A stretch of DNA of 40,535 bases. Origin: Candidatus Heimdallarchaeota archaeon. Lineage in GTDB: Archaea; Asgardarchaeota; Heimdallarchaeia; Heimdallarchaeales; Heimdallarchaeaceae. A program made the translations under genes and the position numbers. The notes under the pieces are model-generated. The model saw only the letters and a program-made list of their open reading frames with translations. It was not told the origin of the DNA and made no database searches. Numbering within the stretch: the first letter of the stretch is position 1; each line of letters begins with the position of its first letter. Shown here piece after piece: positions 24,627-33,014 of this stretch. The stretch lies in the NCBI GenBank assembly GCA_021399395.1, contig JAAFKJ010000147.1:1-40535 (forward strand), written 5' to 3'.

Positions 24627-26408
24627 TCACTTACTCTGTGTTGAATTATCCTTCTGTTTCTTATTGTCACTAGATGAGTCTGTAGCATCCTGAGAGGGTG
24701 ATGCTGCTGTTGGGTGTAAATAAACTTCTCCTTCAAGAATGGTATATGGTATCCTACGTTCGTCAACCCATGGTGCATCCTCACGGAATTCTTTAAACAT
24801 ATCATTACTTACTACCATTGCATTTTCTTCATCAGCTAAACGTAAGATGAATTTATCACCATCTACTCGTGCTGGAAGCATTTTTATTGCTCCTTCTTTT
24901 ACCAATTGATCAAGTCTTTTTTGCTCATCAATCTGGTATCTGAGTGCAGCATCAGCAACCGTGATTATTTTCTTAAAATTCGCTCTACTCAATCTGTTTA
25001 TCATAGATTCAACATTTGCAATTTTAGGTTTGTTTGAAGTATTTTTCTCTTCCCAAGCGATATTGGAACCATCTAAGATTGCTGTTTCAAATGGATAATT
25101 TAATTCTGGAAAAATTCTTTCTCGAGAAATCTGAGCTCTTTTAGCTAAACCAAGAAAAATATCTCTTGAGAAATATGCTACTCCCAGAAGTAAAGTAGTA
25201 AATACGATCCCATAAGCAATTTGTATAGTTATCTGTGGATTAACAAAATCTTCTATTGAGATAACTAAAACTTCTTGAAATCTAGTCAGAAGTATATTTG
25301 TATACCATTTTGTTTCAGCAACTGTGGTCCACTCTAAATCTATAGTGAAAAACAAAGCAATAGATCCTGAGCTGGTCGGATTACCTTCAAATGATAAATA
25401 GTTAATTCCAGAAGTTATTCTTGAAGAACTATCAATACTGTCAAAGTCAATGTTTTCACAATCCACTATTGGTAGAACATATAGCGATTCTCCTTCATTA
25501 TTGGTTATTTCATATTTTATTGTATATTGTTCTCCCATGGTGACATTAATGGGCAAATACCAACTATCAATTGTAATATTTGGCATAACAATAATTTCTA
25601 GAGTGTCACTTTCTGTAGCTTTTTCTGTTTCTGGGTCATCTATTGTTCGATAGGTTAAAGTGAAAGAGTGTTTCTGATAGAGATAAGTGTCAGGATAAAA
25701 TCCAACATAATCAGAAATACTATCTCCACCTTCAATTTCTAGATTCGAAACAGAGATTGATCGAGTAATTGATCCTGGTGTGCCTGTTTTATCTATTTCA
25801 TTAGTAACTGTAACATTCGTAACTGTTGTACCACCTGTATTTGAAATTGTAAATGGGACATTATTATTCTGTTCTCTATCAAGATAAACAGTCCTACCGT
25901 TTGGAAAGTACATTCTTAATTTTCCAAATGGAAGAACTATTAATTCAAATGTATCAGAAGCATATTGCATCTCAGCAGTTGTACTATTTGCATATGCATT
26001 TACTGTATAATTTCCAGCATCTTGACTATTGAATGTTGACCATGGTATAGTGTGATTGACATACCCAGTAGATGTTTCATTTAATAGTATGGTATTCTCA
26101 TAAATTACTTCAATAGCTGGATTTGTTATATTCAATTCAATATATGAATCTGGTATATAGGTATCATTACTTTCATAAGTATATTGGAGTGATAAAAGGA
26201 GATCATCTTCTCCTCTTGTCAAGCTAGATGAATTCAACTCCATAATAAACGTTGCATTCTCAAGAATGTTGAGGGCTGGATATTGTGAGTTAGGTTTAGG
26301 ATGGTCCATCGCTTCAACTACATGATATGAAGGATTAAACAAGAAAGTAAAAAACATGAATCCTACAACTAGTATATTGATTCGTTTTTCCAATGACCTC
26401 CTATACAT
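24627..26408 (-). CDS. Membrane-anchored NYN/Regnase (Zc3h12a)-like ribonuclease with extracellular beta domains
   Basis: 593 residues in three parts. (1) Signal segment INILVVGFMFFTFLF at 10-24. (2) About 360 extracellular residues in several CARDB/Ig-like repeats with many NxS/T sites (NVTVTN, NITIDSWYLPINVTMGEQY). (3) A membrane helix at about 395-415 (IQIAYGIVFTTLLLGVAYF), then a cytoplasmic NYN domain (about 440-565): ETAILDGSNIAWE with D446 and N449, Q and L of the YQIDEQKRLDQLVKEG helix, D516/D518 (RVDGDKF), VVSNDMFKEF with D536, and WVDERRIPYTIL. These match Zc3h12a (Regnase) RNase motifs. The C-terminal tail is Ser/Lys-rich. ATG start. RNase activity and the ligand are inference. Confidence 0.8.
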   Translation of the reverse strand: MYRRSLEKRINILVVGFMFFTFLFNPSYHVVEAMDHPKPNSQYPALNILENATFIMELNSSSLTRGEDDLLLSLQYTYESNDTYIPDSYIELNITNPAIEVIYENTILLNETSTGYVNHTIPWSTFNSQDAGNYTVNAYANSTTAEMQYASDTFELIVLPFGKLRMYFPNGRTVYLDREQNNNVPFTISNTGGTTVTNVTVTNEIDKTGTPGSITRSISVSNLEIEGGDSISDYVGFYPDTYLYQKHSFTLTYRTIDDPETEKATESDTLEIIVMPNITIDSWYLPINVTMGEQYTIKYEITNNEGESLYVLPIVDCENIDFDSIDSSSRITSGINYLSFEGNPTSSGSIALFFTIDLEWTTVAETKWYTNILLTRFQEVLVISIEDFVNPQITIQIAYGIVFTTLLLGVAYFSRDIFLGLAKRAQISRERIFPELNYPFETAILDGSNIAWEEKNTSNKPKIANVESMINRLSRANFKKIITVADAALRYQIDEQKRLDQLVKEGAIKMLPARVDGDKFILRLADEENAMVVSNDMFKEFREDAPWVDERRIPYTILEGEVYLHPTAASPSQDATDSSSDNKKQKDNSTQSK

Positions 26409-26490
26409 AAATTACACTTCTATTCTATTATTCAAGTTAAATATTTCTTATTAGTTTAATAAGTTTAACGTGAGTAAACAGTTTTTTCCA

Positions 26491-26506
26491 TAAAAAAATA
26501 AAAAAA
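26491..26506 (-). terminator. Poly-T terminator of RNase P RNA
   Basis: Two A-runs on the plus strand (26492-26506) read as TTTTTTATTTTTTTA on the minus strand, immediately after the P1 helix of the RNase P RNA. Archaeal RNA polymerase stops at such U-tracts. Confidence 0.65.
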
Positions 26507-26509
26507 TGA

Positions 26510-26841
26510 TGAACGATGCGAAAATACCCCTGATTCTGTTGGGAAGCCGTCTAGGACCTTCCGGGCAACATTCGTCTAAGCGCTTTACCCAGTTCATACG
26601 AACTCTACTTAAGCTTGCTCCTCGATGATTGACCGTTTCACCGTTTCCTATATTCTCCTCAGCAAATTATCTCTAAAGATGTTACCACTTTATTCATCGC
26701 ATCATTGTCTCTGAATATAGGTCGTGTCGTTTCTGTTCCAAGAGCCATGTTCTCACATGGTGGATTTACATCCACATCGATTTTTATGGAGTCAGGAGGT
26801 TCCTCAGCAATATGCCGATAGTTGCCATTTCGCTTCGTTCA
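26510..26841 (-). ncRNA. rnpB: RNase P RNA (archaeal type)
   Basis: About 332 nt. The ends are set by P1: 26841-26828 (minus) pairs with 26523-26510 over 14 positions with one mismatch. P4 is clear: after GAGGA, ACCUCCUGA pairs with UCAGGGGU, which follows ACAGAA (CR-V), in eight pairs with the universally bulged U. CR-II/III appears as GTGAAACGG...CGAGGAGCAAGC (plus 26613-26642), and the archaeal motif AACAGAAACGACACGACC is at 26722-26739. This RNA is the catalytic subunit that removes tRNA 5' leaders. P4 departs from the usual AAGUCC/GGCUU bases but keeps pairing. Confidence 0.92.
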
Positions 26842-26907
26842 AGTGCTTTATATCATTATACAAAATAAAACTATCTGTTTTTGTTAGAATTAAATACAAA
26901 TAGATCC

Positions 26908-28119
26908 TCAAATTACTTTCATACTTTTTCCTATTTTTTCCATAGTTTCAAGAATATAATCAACTTCTTCTTCTGAGTGGGTTGCCATAACACAACAACG
27001 TAATCGTCCTGCTTCCATTGGAACAGCTGGATAAACTATTGGAGGGACAAGAATACCTTCTTTCTTCATTTTCTTTGCAAAACGGAAGGTTTTGGTATCA
27101 TCTCCAATTATGACGGGAACTATTGGAGTATCTTTGCTCTTCAAAGTATCGTACCCTAATTCTTGCACTCCTTTGATAAAGTGTGTATAGTTCTTTTGAA
27201 GAGTTCTAATGAGATCCTTATCATTTTCAATAATCTCAAAAGCTTTTAGTGCTACAGCAGCACAAACGGGGGGAAGAGCTGCACTAAAAACAAATGCATT
27301 CGAAGTGAATTTAAGATAACTAATTACTTCCTTTTTAGCAGCTAGATAACCACCAATAGAGGGAATTGCTTTACTCAATGTTCCCATATAGATGTCCACA
27401 GAACCAGGTTTAAGGTCAAAATAATCGTCAACACCTCTGCCATTTGGACCTATTGTACCAAGAGCATGAGCTTCATCGACCATAGTAAAGGAGTCATATT
27501 GTTTAGCAACTTCAATAATCTCTGGCATGGATGCTATGTCGCCATCCATACTATATACGCCATCAACAACCACTAGTACCCGCTTGTAATTGGATCGATG
27601 TTCATCTAATACTTTCTCTAAATCACCGATATCATTATGATTAAATCTCTTCCAATCTGCTTTTGATAAAATACAACCATCGTATATACTTTGATGATCA
27701 TATTTGTCAATGACGATCAGGTCGTCCTTACCAAAAAGTGTAGAAATTAATGTCATATTAGTTACATATCCACTACTATAGACTATGGCACTTTCAGTTT
27801 TCTTAAAATCAGAGATTTTCTTCTCTAATTCTTCATGGATATCTGCTGTTCCTGTGAGTAATCTTACTCCACCAGCACCACTACCATATTTGTCGATAGC
27901 TTCGTGTGCTGCTGCAATTATCTCGGGGTGATTGACTAATCCAAGATAACTATATGAACCAAGCATTAAGAGTTCTTGATTATCTATCATTACTTTATTT
28001 GATGCTGCGCCTTGAATTGGTAACATATAAGTCATAAGTCCAAATCTGATGAGATTTTTCTCTCTATTCAATAAATCCTTGATTTTTTTATTATCTGTAA
28101 TATCTGTAAACTTACTCAC
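26908..28119 (-). CDS. Alpha-oxoamine synthase family enzyme (KBL/BioF/serine palmitoyltransferase-like)
   Basis: 403 residues. A PLP enzyme that joins an amino acid to an acyl-CoA with loss of CO2. Motifs: NYLG-like SYSYLGLVNHPE, GSGAGGVRLLTGTADIHEELE, stacking histidine near H142 (KYDHQSIYD), VVVDGVYSMDGD, D215 and H218 in MVDEAHALGTIGPNGRG, and the PLP lysine K250 in MGTLSKAIPSIGGYLA. Sequence alone does not separate glycine C-acetyltransferase, 8-amino-7-oxononanoate synthase and serine palmitoyltransferase. No biotin or threonine genes lie nearby. The start is GTG at 28119; the first internal ATG is too far in. Confidence 0.9.
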   Translation of the reverse strand: MSKFTDITDNKKIKDLLNREKNLIRFGLMTYMLPIQGAASNKVMIDNQELLMLGSYSYLGLVNHPEIIAAAHEAIDKYGSGAGGVRLLTGTADIHEELEKKISDFKKTESAIVYSSGYVTNMTLISTLFGKDDLIVIDKYDHQSIYDGCILSKADWKRFNHNDIGDLEKVLDEHRSNYKRVLVVVDGVYSMDGDIASMPEIIEVAKQYDSFTMVDEAHALGTIGPNGRGVDDYFDLKPGSVDIYMGTLSKAIPSIGGYLAAKKEVISYLKFTSNAFVFSAALPPVCAAVALKAFEIIENDKDLIRTLQKNYTHFIKGVQELGYDTLKSKDTPIVPVIIGDDTKTFRFAKKMKKEGILVPPIVYPAVPMEAGRLRCCVMATHSEEEVDYILETMEKIGKSMKVI

Positions 28120-28280
28120 CTCAGTATGAAAGGTCTAACATATTTCGAATTTAGAAACTAACATGTTATTAATAAAACTTCACTTGAAATTTAAAGAAAA
28201 TATACTGAATTACAATAATTTCCCAGTTCAATTTTTGTGGGGTTTAAATAGGTTCAATGGACAGAGAGTACTGAAAGTAA

Positions 28281-28646
28281 ATGACAAGGTTTTGGGGAGA
28301 TAATGAAGAAGCTCGTACTTCAGCCAAAAGAACTATAGAAACCCATCTTCAAACAATCACAGAAAAACAAGACCACATCAATATCCAAGATCTTTTCAAA
28401 TTGTTGTGGAATGATTATCATTTATTTGAACATTACTTGCGTTTGGTGCTCAGACTAGAAGAATTAGAAAGTGAAGCCAAAATTACAATTGATTCCATGA
28501 AAAATCTTAAACCAGTAAAAATGACAGTTCTTGAATCAAATGGGTTAAAGGAGATAAAAGTGTGGGATTTTTACAATAAAAAGGAAAAAGTGGATATAAA
28601 TAAGAGAATTATAGAGCGATATAAGAAAATCAATTATCTTACATAG
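28281..28646 (+). CDS. Unknown small helical protein
   Basis: 121 residues, not recognised. Two helices (ARTSAKRTIETHLQTITE, then FKLLWNDYHLFEHYLRLVLR) lead to a short beta-rich and basic end (VKMTVLESNGLKEIKVWDFY, IIERYKKINYLT). No cysteine cluster or membrane segment. ATG start, about 34 bp after a GTTTAAATAG box. Convincing as a gene because it has its own promoter and a full-length ORF of good composition; the function is unknown. Divergent from the alpha-oxoamine synthase and followed by tRNA-Arg. Confidence 0.6.
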   Translation: MTRFWGDNEEARTSAKRTIETHLQTITEKQDHINIQDLFKLLWNDYHLFEHYLRLVLRLEELESEAKITIDSMKNLKPVKMTVLESNGLKEIKVWDFYNKKEKVDINKRIIERYKKINYLT

Positions 28647-28724
28647 TTTTTAATGTTATTTAATCGAAAAATATAAAGAGGGGAGAAAAAAGTAAGGAAT
28701 AGTCTAAGTTTGACTCTGCATTTT

Positions 28725-28802
28725 GGGCCAGTAGTCTAGCCTGGATAAGGCACCTGCTTGCGGAGTAGGGAATCGCAGGTTCAAGTCCTGCCTGGCCCGC
28801 CA
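28725..28802 (+). tRNA. tRNA-Arg(GCG), intronless
   Basis: Acceptor GGGCCAG pairs with CTGGCCC; G73 and CCA are encoded. D stem GTCT/AGGC, anticodon stem CCTGC/GTAGG with loop TTGCGGA, T stem GCAGG/CCTGC with TTCAAGT. Anticodon GCG reads CGC and CGU. No intron, in contrast to the other two tRNAs of the window. Confidence 0.93.
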
Positions 28803-28809
28803 TCCTTTT

Positions 28810-30732
28810 TTATTTTTCCCCTATATATCCTTCCCCAAACCATCTGAATATGATTTCATCTATTTCTTGTTCCATTTTATCATTCATTTCTCCATGGAAT
28901 TTAGCAGGATATTCGATTTTATTTAATTCTTTAACAGTCTCATGTAAAGCTCTACGTTGATGGAAAGTATCCTTTCTTGTTATCATTACAGTTCCTGTTT
29001 CTTTATGACCAAATTCGGCCAATATTACTATATCCTCACCATAATCAATTTTCATTACTCTTCCGATTTCTCCAGAAAAAATTTCTGAAATTATATCTTT
29101 TGCAGCTCTGACCATTCCACCAAAAAGAAGTATGTCATCAACGATTTTTTCGTCTCTTAGAAACCTCTTTAATGGAATCCCAGACCTATGTAAAATAATG
29201 AGCTGGTTTGGAGTAATTGTTGTAGTATCGGCAACTAGAGGGACATTATATCTAATTAAGTCGACCAATTCTTTAATGATTTTTTGAGTTTCCAAAATCA
29301 ATCTTCGTTTTTGTTGAATGTTGCTAGTTTTAAAAATAGTTTTACAATTTTTGTCAACATCTAGTAAAATTGGCTTAAGCGTCGTATCCGGTTGTTTCTC
29401 AATTGTAAAGACCTTCAAATCATCTAGTAACTTTGCACATAAGTTAAGGTCTTCTTCTTTTGGATTGGATAAATAGTTGAACAGAATGACTTGGATGAGA
29501 TCGATAAGTATCTTTGCTGATAAATGATCCATTCTTCTCTTTACTGACACATTTAATGCTTGGTTCAGATAATTTTTCCCCTTGGACATATTCAAATTCA
29601 ATATTTCCTTTTTGCCAAAGAAATATAAAATATGGGGGTTTTGCTCAATTTCTTCAGTTGTTTTACCTTCTAGAATGCCCCCCAAGATCTGATTAAATTC
29701 TATCATCTCTTTCTGTTCTAAATATAATTCTGCTAAAGAATAATCAACTAATTCATCTTTTGCACCTATTTCATCTAATATTTCCTTAGCTAAGATAAAT
29801 TCCTTAATAGAGGTAGTTATTAGTCTTTTTTGAGCATATATCTCTCCTAAATTTGAATGAACCAATGCTATAGATCTGTTATCATTCCATTTTTCATACA
29901 AAGGAATGACACTTAGAAGTCGTTTTTCAGCACTTTCGAAATTTCCTTGCATTCTTTCAACATCTGCAAGATTTGAAATTGCTGACACTTCTCCTCCCCT
30001 ATCTCCAAGTTCTTTAAAATGTGTCCCTGCAAGTTCAAAGTAATTTTTAGACTGGTTCCAATTGCCAGAGTATTTTTCCAAGATTCCTAAGAGTGCATTA
30101 AATTTTGCAATATGTACTCTGTCCCCATAATCCTTCGCAGTGGAAAGTATTTCCATACAATTATTCTTTGAATCTTCAACATTTCTTTCGGTTCTTGCAG
30201 ACCAAAGTTCCCCATAAACACAGTTGAGATATAAATCCAAGAAAACTGATTTTCTCTCGCTCTCTAAGAATGTCTCGATTTCTTCACGTATTTGGATAAA
30301 CTCTGAGATAGCATCTTTCTTCTCCCCTCTTCTATCTTTAATTCTAGCTATTCCTATTTTGCTAGCTAGACTTATCAAATGATCTTGATTATCAAGGAGA
30401 GTTTTGAAAATAGTTTCAGCTGTCTCATATTCTCCTTTACGTGATATAGAAAATCCTTGCCAAAGATTAAGATAATTATTATTATCATATTCTACCAATT
30501 TTTCTTCTAATATATCTGTTAATGAAAGATTATAGAGAATTTTTCCTAAGATAAACAATAAAATATTAGATGCTTCTGAGGTTTTTGATAATATGGTGGA
30601 TATAAGATTGAGTTGTTCTACTAAAGAATTACTTCTGCATTCAACCTTTAACTGCTGAAATAATTCTCTTTCTTCTAAAAACCAGAATTCAATATAATTT
30701 CTAATTTCAGGAAAGAACAAATCTTTATCCAT
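28810..30732 (-). CDS. TPR protein with C-terminal longin/roadblock-like domain
   Basis: 640 residues from the ATG at 30732. Residues about 60-400 are TPR-like helix pairs (KGEYETAETIFKTLL, NQSKNYFELAGTHFKELGD, GEVSAISNLADVERMQGNFE, NRSIALVHSNLGEIYAQK). The last 130 residues start LIILHRSGIPLKRFL, continue ILLFGGMVRAAKDIISEIF, and then GEDIVILAEFGHKETGTVMI: the strand, helix, strand order of longin/roadblock domains seen in Asgard proteins. Start: GGAG lies 7 nt before ATG 30732, 1 nt after the upstream stop, so it beats the ATG at 30759, which has no such site. Probably an adaptor for GTPases; that is inference. Confidence 0.78.
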   Translation of the reverse strand: MDKDLFFPEIRNYIEFWFLEERELFQQLKVECRSNSLVEQLNLISTILSKTSEASNILLFILGKILYNLSLTDILEEKLVEYDNNNYLNLWQGFSISRKGEYETAETIFKTLLDNQDHLISLASKIGIARIKDRRGEKKDAISEFIQIREEIETFLESERKSVFLDLYLNCVYGELWSARTERNVEDSKNNCMEILSTAKDYGDRVHIAKFNALLGILEKYSGNWNQSKNYFELAGTHFKELGDRGGEVSAISNLADVERMQGNFESAEKRLLSVIPLYEKWNDNRSIALVHSNLGEIYAQKRLITTSIKEFILAKEILDEIGAKDELVDYSLAELYLEQKEMIEFNQILGGILEGKTTEEIEQNPHILYFFGKKEILNLNMSKGKNYLNQALNVSVKRRMDHLSAKILIDLIQVILFNYLSNPKEEDLNLCAKLLDDLKVFTIEKQPDTTLKPILLDVDKNCKTIFKTSNIQQKRRLILETQKIIKELVDLIRYNVPLVADTTTITPNQLIILHRSGIPLKRFLRDEKIVDDILLFGGMVRAAKDIISEIFSGEIGRVMKIDYGEDIVILAEFGHKETGTVMITRKDTFHQRRALHETVKELNKIEYPAKFHGEMNDKMEQEIDEIIFRWFGEGYIGEK

Positions 30733-30733
30733 T

Positions 30734-31384
30734 TTAAAGCTCCGAATGTTTTGACTCATAGAACGGACTATTTTTCTTCAAAGGAATCTGCGAAAAAGCT
30801 TCAGCATGAATAGTGGAAGCTTGAGCTCCCCTCATCAAAGTTCTATGCTTGTGAAATTTAATGTAGAAATTTTCTCCGCCCTTATAAAGTTGAGACTTGT
30901 AGCATTTGATAGCAGATTCTTTTATTTCATAATATTCTGTTATATCTACTAGTATGTGGGGATTTGGGATTAGGATTGTTGTTTCTGCAACATAGAGTTT
31001 GGAAACAAGATGAGGATTTTCATATTGTGTTTCATGAGCTGCCCATTCAATCCCCTCTCTAACTATGCTATAACTAGTTCTATGATCGCTATGATAATCC
31101 TTTTCTAAATGCGTTATGATTATTTCTGGTTGGAACTCTAAAATAAATGAGATGAAATCTTTGGTTATCTCCTTTTCATGATTAGCAACATCATCATAAT
31201 CAAAGATGATGGGACTTTGGACACCTAGAATTTTAGTAGCATCAAGATATTCTTTCTTCCTAATTGGAGATGAAGAAAGACACACTGTACTTACATTGTG
31301 GTTAGTACTTGAATACTTAGCTATAGTGCCACCTGAACTCAATGATTCATCATCAGGATGTGCAAAAACAAACGCAATTTTCAC
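30734..31384 (-). CDS. bshB: PIG-L family N-acetylglucosaminyl deacetylase (BshB candidate)
   Basis: 216 residues, normal for LmbE/PIG-L enzymes. Motifs: FVFAHPDDESLSSGGTIAKY (zinc motif HPDDE, residues 8-12), a VSTVCLSS strand, RKKEYLDATKILGV, and HLEKDYHSDHRTSYSIVREG, which supplies the second zinc histidine (H-x-D-H). These enzymes remove acetyl from GlcNAc conjugates; BshB does so on GlcNAc-malate. The family also includes other deacetylases, so the BshB role rests on bshA and bshC in the same window. GTG start at 31384; a TATATAAAAAG-like box about 24 bp upstream suggests a leaderless transcript. Followed tightly by the TPR gene. Confidence 0.75.
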   Translation of the reverse strand: MKIAFVFAHPDDESLSSGGTIAKYSSTNHNVSTVCLSSSPIRKKEYLDATKILGVQSPIIFDYDDVANHEKEITKDFISFILEFQPEIIITHLEKDYHSDHRTSYSIVREGIEWAAHETQYENPHLVSKLYVAETTILIPNPHILVDITEYYEIKESAIKCYKSQLYKGGENFYIKFHKHRTLMRGAQASTIHAEAFSQIPLKKNSPFYESKHSEL

Positions 31385-31438
31385 AGCAATAAGTTAAGAA
31401 AGAAGATATAAAAAGAATTCCCATATTATTATGCGAAT

Positions 31439-32461
31439 TTACTTTTCAAGGTATTCAACAGCATAAATACCAGTTTTGTACCCATCACCTATTAAGACTG
31501 GTGCATAATCTATCTCTCCTCTGATTGTGCCAGCTGCAAACATTCCACTGATATTTGTTGTATTGTTCTCTGAGGTATGAATATGTCCTTTATCATCAAC
31601 TTTCAGATCAAAATTCTGCAGATATTTTAGATCTGGTTTATCTTTTAGTTCGATAAATACAACATCGGTAGAAATCTCCTTTTCTTCACCTTCTTTTGTA
31701 AACTTAACACCTTGAGCAACATTTGTTCCAATAATCTCTACATTCTCTAACTTGATATTGTAGTTAGTCTTAATATTAGAAGTTGCTTCTATTTTTTTCA
31801 AGAATCTTTTGTCACATCCTAGTTCTGCATCTGGACAAAGAACAGTTATTTTACGACAATATTTTCTTAAAAACAAAGCTCCTCTTGCAATGAAATTACC
31901 AGTTCCGATAATCACTGCTTTTCTACCTCTGAAAAGAGCTCCATCACAAACAGCACAATGAGAGACCCCTTTATGAACAAAGTTTTCTTCTCCCTTAATA
32001 GTATTTTTTAATTCAGGAAGGCCAGTTGATAAAATTATTATCTTAGCTGTATATGTGTCTTCATCTGTAAGTACTTCAAAACCTGTTTCGAGTTGGTTAA
32101 CGGTTTTAACGTTATCACTTATGCTGAGAATTGAAGATGATTCATCTAAAAGAGCTAAAGAGTCTGATAAATCAACTTTGTGACTATCCTGTTGATCATT
32201 CATTTCCTGAACAACCTTTTGAGCTGATTCTGAATTCAGTTTACCAAGTTGTTCGGTTACCTTCTGGATTAAATCTACGCCAACAACTTTGTCAAAGCCA
32301 GGTATATTTTCGATTTCTCCTTTCTTTGCTGTATTAGAATCGAATGGAATTCCAAAAAGTTTGATCTTTAAATCAGGATTCTTTGAATAAACTGCAATTG
32401 CTGCTGACATTCCAGTTAACCCTGATCCTATAATGGCTATGTCACAAGTGTTATCCTTCAT
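31439..32461 (-). CDS. Thioredoxin-reductase-like flavoprotein
   Basis: 340 residues from ATG 32461. FAD site IAIIGSGLTGMSAAIAVYSK; redox motif HCAVCDGALFRGR (C169, C172); second nucleotide site AVIIGTGNFIARGA; FAD-binding end GMFAAGTIRGE. Two oddities: a polar insertion of about 40 residues (about 78-122, rich in Gln, Ser and Asp) between the FAD half and the central domain, and no HRRxxxR motif after the second nucleotide site (it reads LCPDAELGC), so the electron donor may not be NADPH. The TTG at 32488 is an alternative start. Lies 54 bp before the deacetylase gene; it could reduce a thiol disulfide. Confidence 0.82.
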   Translation of the reverse strand: MKDNTCDIAIIGSGLTGMSAAIAVYSKNPDLKIKLFGIPFDSNTAKKGEIENIPGFDKVVGVDLIQKVTEQLGKLNSESAQKVVQEMNDQQDSHKVDLSDSLALLDESSSILSISDNVKTVNQLETGFEVLTDEDTYTAKIIILSTGLPELKNTIKGEENFVHKGVSHCAVCDGALFRGRKAVIIGTGNFIARGALFLRKYCRKITVLCPDAELGCDKRFLKKIEATSNIKTNYNIKLENVEIIGTNVAQGVKFTKEGEEKEISTDVVFIELKDKPDLKYLQNFDLKVDDKGHIHTSENNTTNISGMFAAGTIRGEIDYAPVLIGDGYKTGIYAVEYLEK

Positions 32462-32555
32462 AGTTGTAAAAACATTCTCAAAATACAAAAACTTTGTTGA
32501 AAAGGAAAGACATAATCAAGAATAGATTCATTAGCAAAGGTATTTCTTTCTTTGG

Positions 32556-32565
32556 TATTTAAATA
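32556..32565 (+). promoter_or_regulatory. TATA-like palindrome TATTTAAATA
   Basis: A 10-bp palindromic TATA-like box centred at about 32561. On the plus strand it predicts a start about 25 bp downstream, near 32585, exactly where the paired element begins. It may also serve the minus strand (with the reductase gene at 32461 about 100 bp downstream, which is too far for a direct core promoter). Confidence 0.45.
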
Positions 32566-32584
32566 TCCGAATCAGTAAAGAATA

Positions 32585-32715
32585 GTGAAGCTAACTAGAA
32601 ATTTTCATTTAATCAGGTCGCTAACACGATGAGAACAAAAAATGATAATATGAGTAGCCAATGATTTTATTCATATACACTTTGGTTTAAGAGTTAGCTT
32701 CATGTTCTCATCACA
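32585..32715 (+). ncRNA. Candidate structured RNA with two interlocked 10-bp stems
   Basis: No ORF. Stem A: GAAGCTAACT at 32587-32596 pairs exactly with AGTTAGCTTC at 32692-32701. Stem B: GATGAGAACA at 32628-32637 pairs exactly with TGTTCTCATC at 32703-32712. The order A5', B5', A3', B3' means the helices cross, a pseudoknot topology, or they alternate. A TATA-like box lies 20-30 bp before the first base. An ACA triplet follows stem B (32713-32715), as in H/ACA RNAs, but a proper pocket is not visible. It lies in the 334-bp gap before the reductase gene. Family unknown. Confidence 0.4.
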
Positions 32716-32795
32716 ATTAGAAAAGCAACACTCATTAAATTGTCAAATATAATTATATTGCTGCAAAAGAAAAGATAGAAAGGAAAAAAGGGGGC

Positions 32796-33014
32796 TTAGT
32801 TTTCGTCTACCAAAAAATAGAACACACTACGCATATCGTTTAAGTTGCTTCTTTTGACGATTAACCCCAATTCAATCAATCTTCTTAAAGCATATCTTGC
32901 TGTTCTTGCAGGAATTGCTGAAGCCTTAATTAATTGTTTTTGAGTTAATGGTCCCTTTTTTTCCAAGATTGTTAGTAGTTTCTTGCCTGAAACTGGTATT
33001 TCTTCATCTGCCAT
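32796..33014 (-). CDS. Small winged-helix regulator
   Basis: 72 residues, a lone winged helix: SGKKLLTILEKKGPLTQKQL (helix 1-2), then IPARTARYALRRLIELGLIV (recognition helix) and wing SNLNDMRSVFYF. It is close to the archaeal MarR/ArsR-like small HTH proteins. ATG start at 33014, about 45 bp downstream of a TTTATAAA box on its strand. A palindrome at 33040-33053 lies between the box and the gene and may be its own operator. Confidence 0.8.
   Translation of the reverse strand: MADEEIPVSGKKLLTILEKKGPLTQKQLIKASAIPARTARYALRRLIELGLIVKRSNLNDMRSVFYFLVDEN

Noticed and set aside
24563..24805. Minus-strand ORF of 80 residues
   Set aside because: It overlaps the C-terminal NYN coding region in another frame and shows no motif.
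32585..32715. C/D-box or H/ACA guide RNA
   Set aside because: A GTGATGA-like box is present on the minus strand but no proper D box follows at the usual distance; the ACA after stem B lacks a credible pocket. Kept only as an unknown structured RNA.
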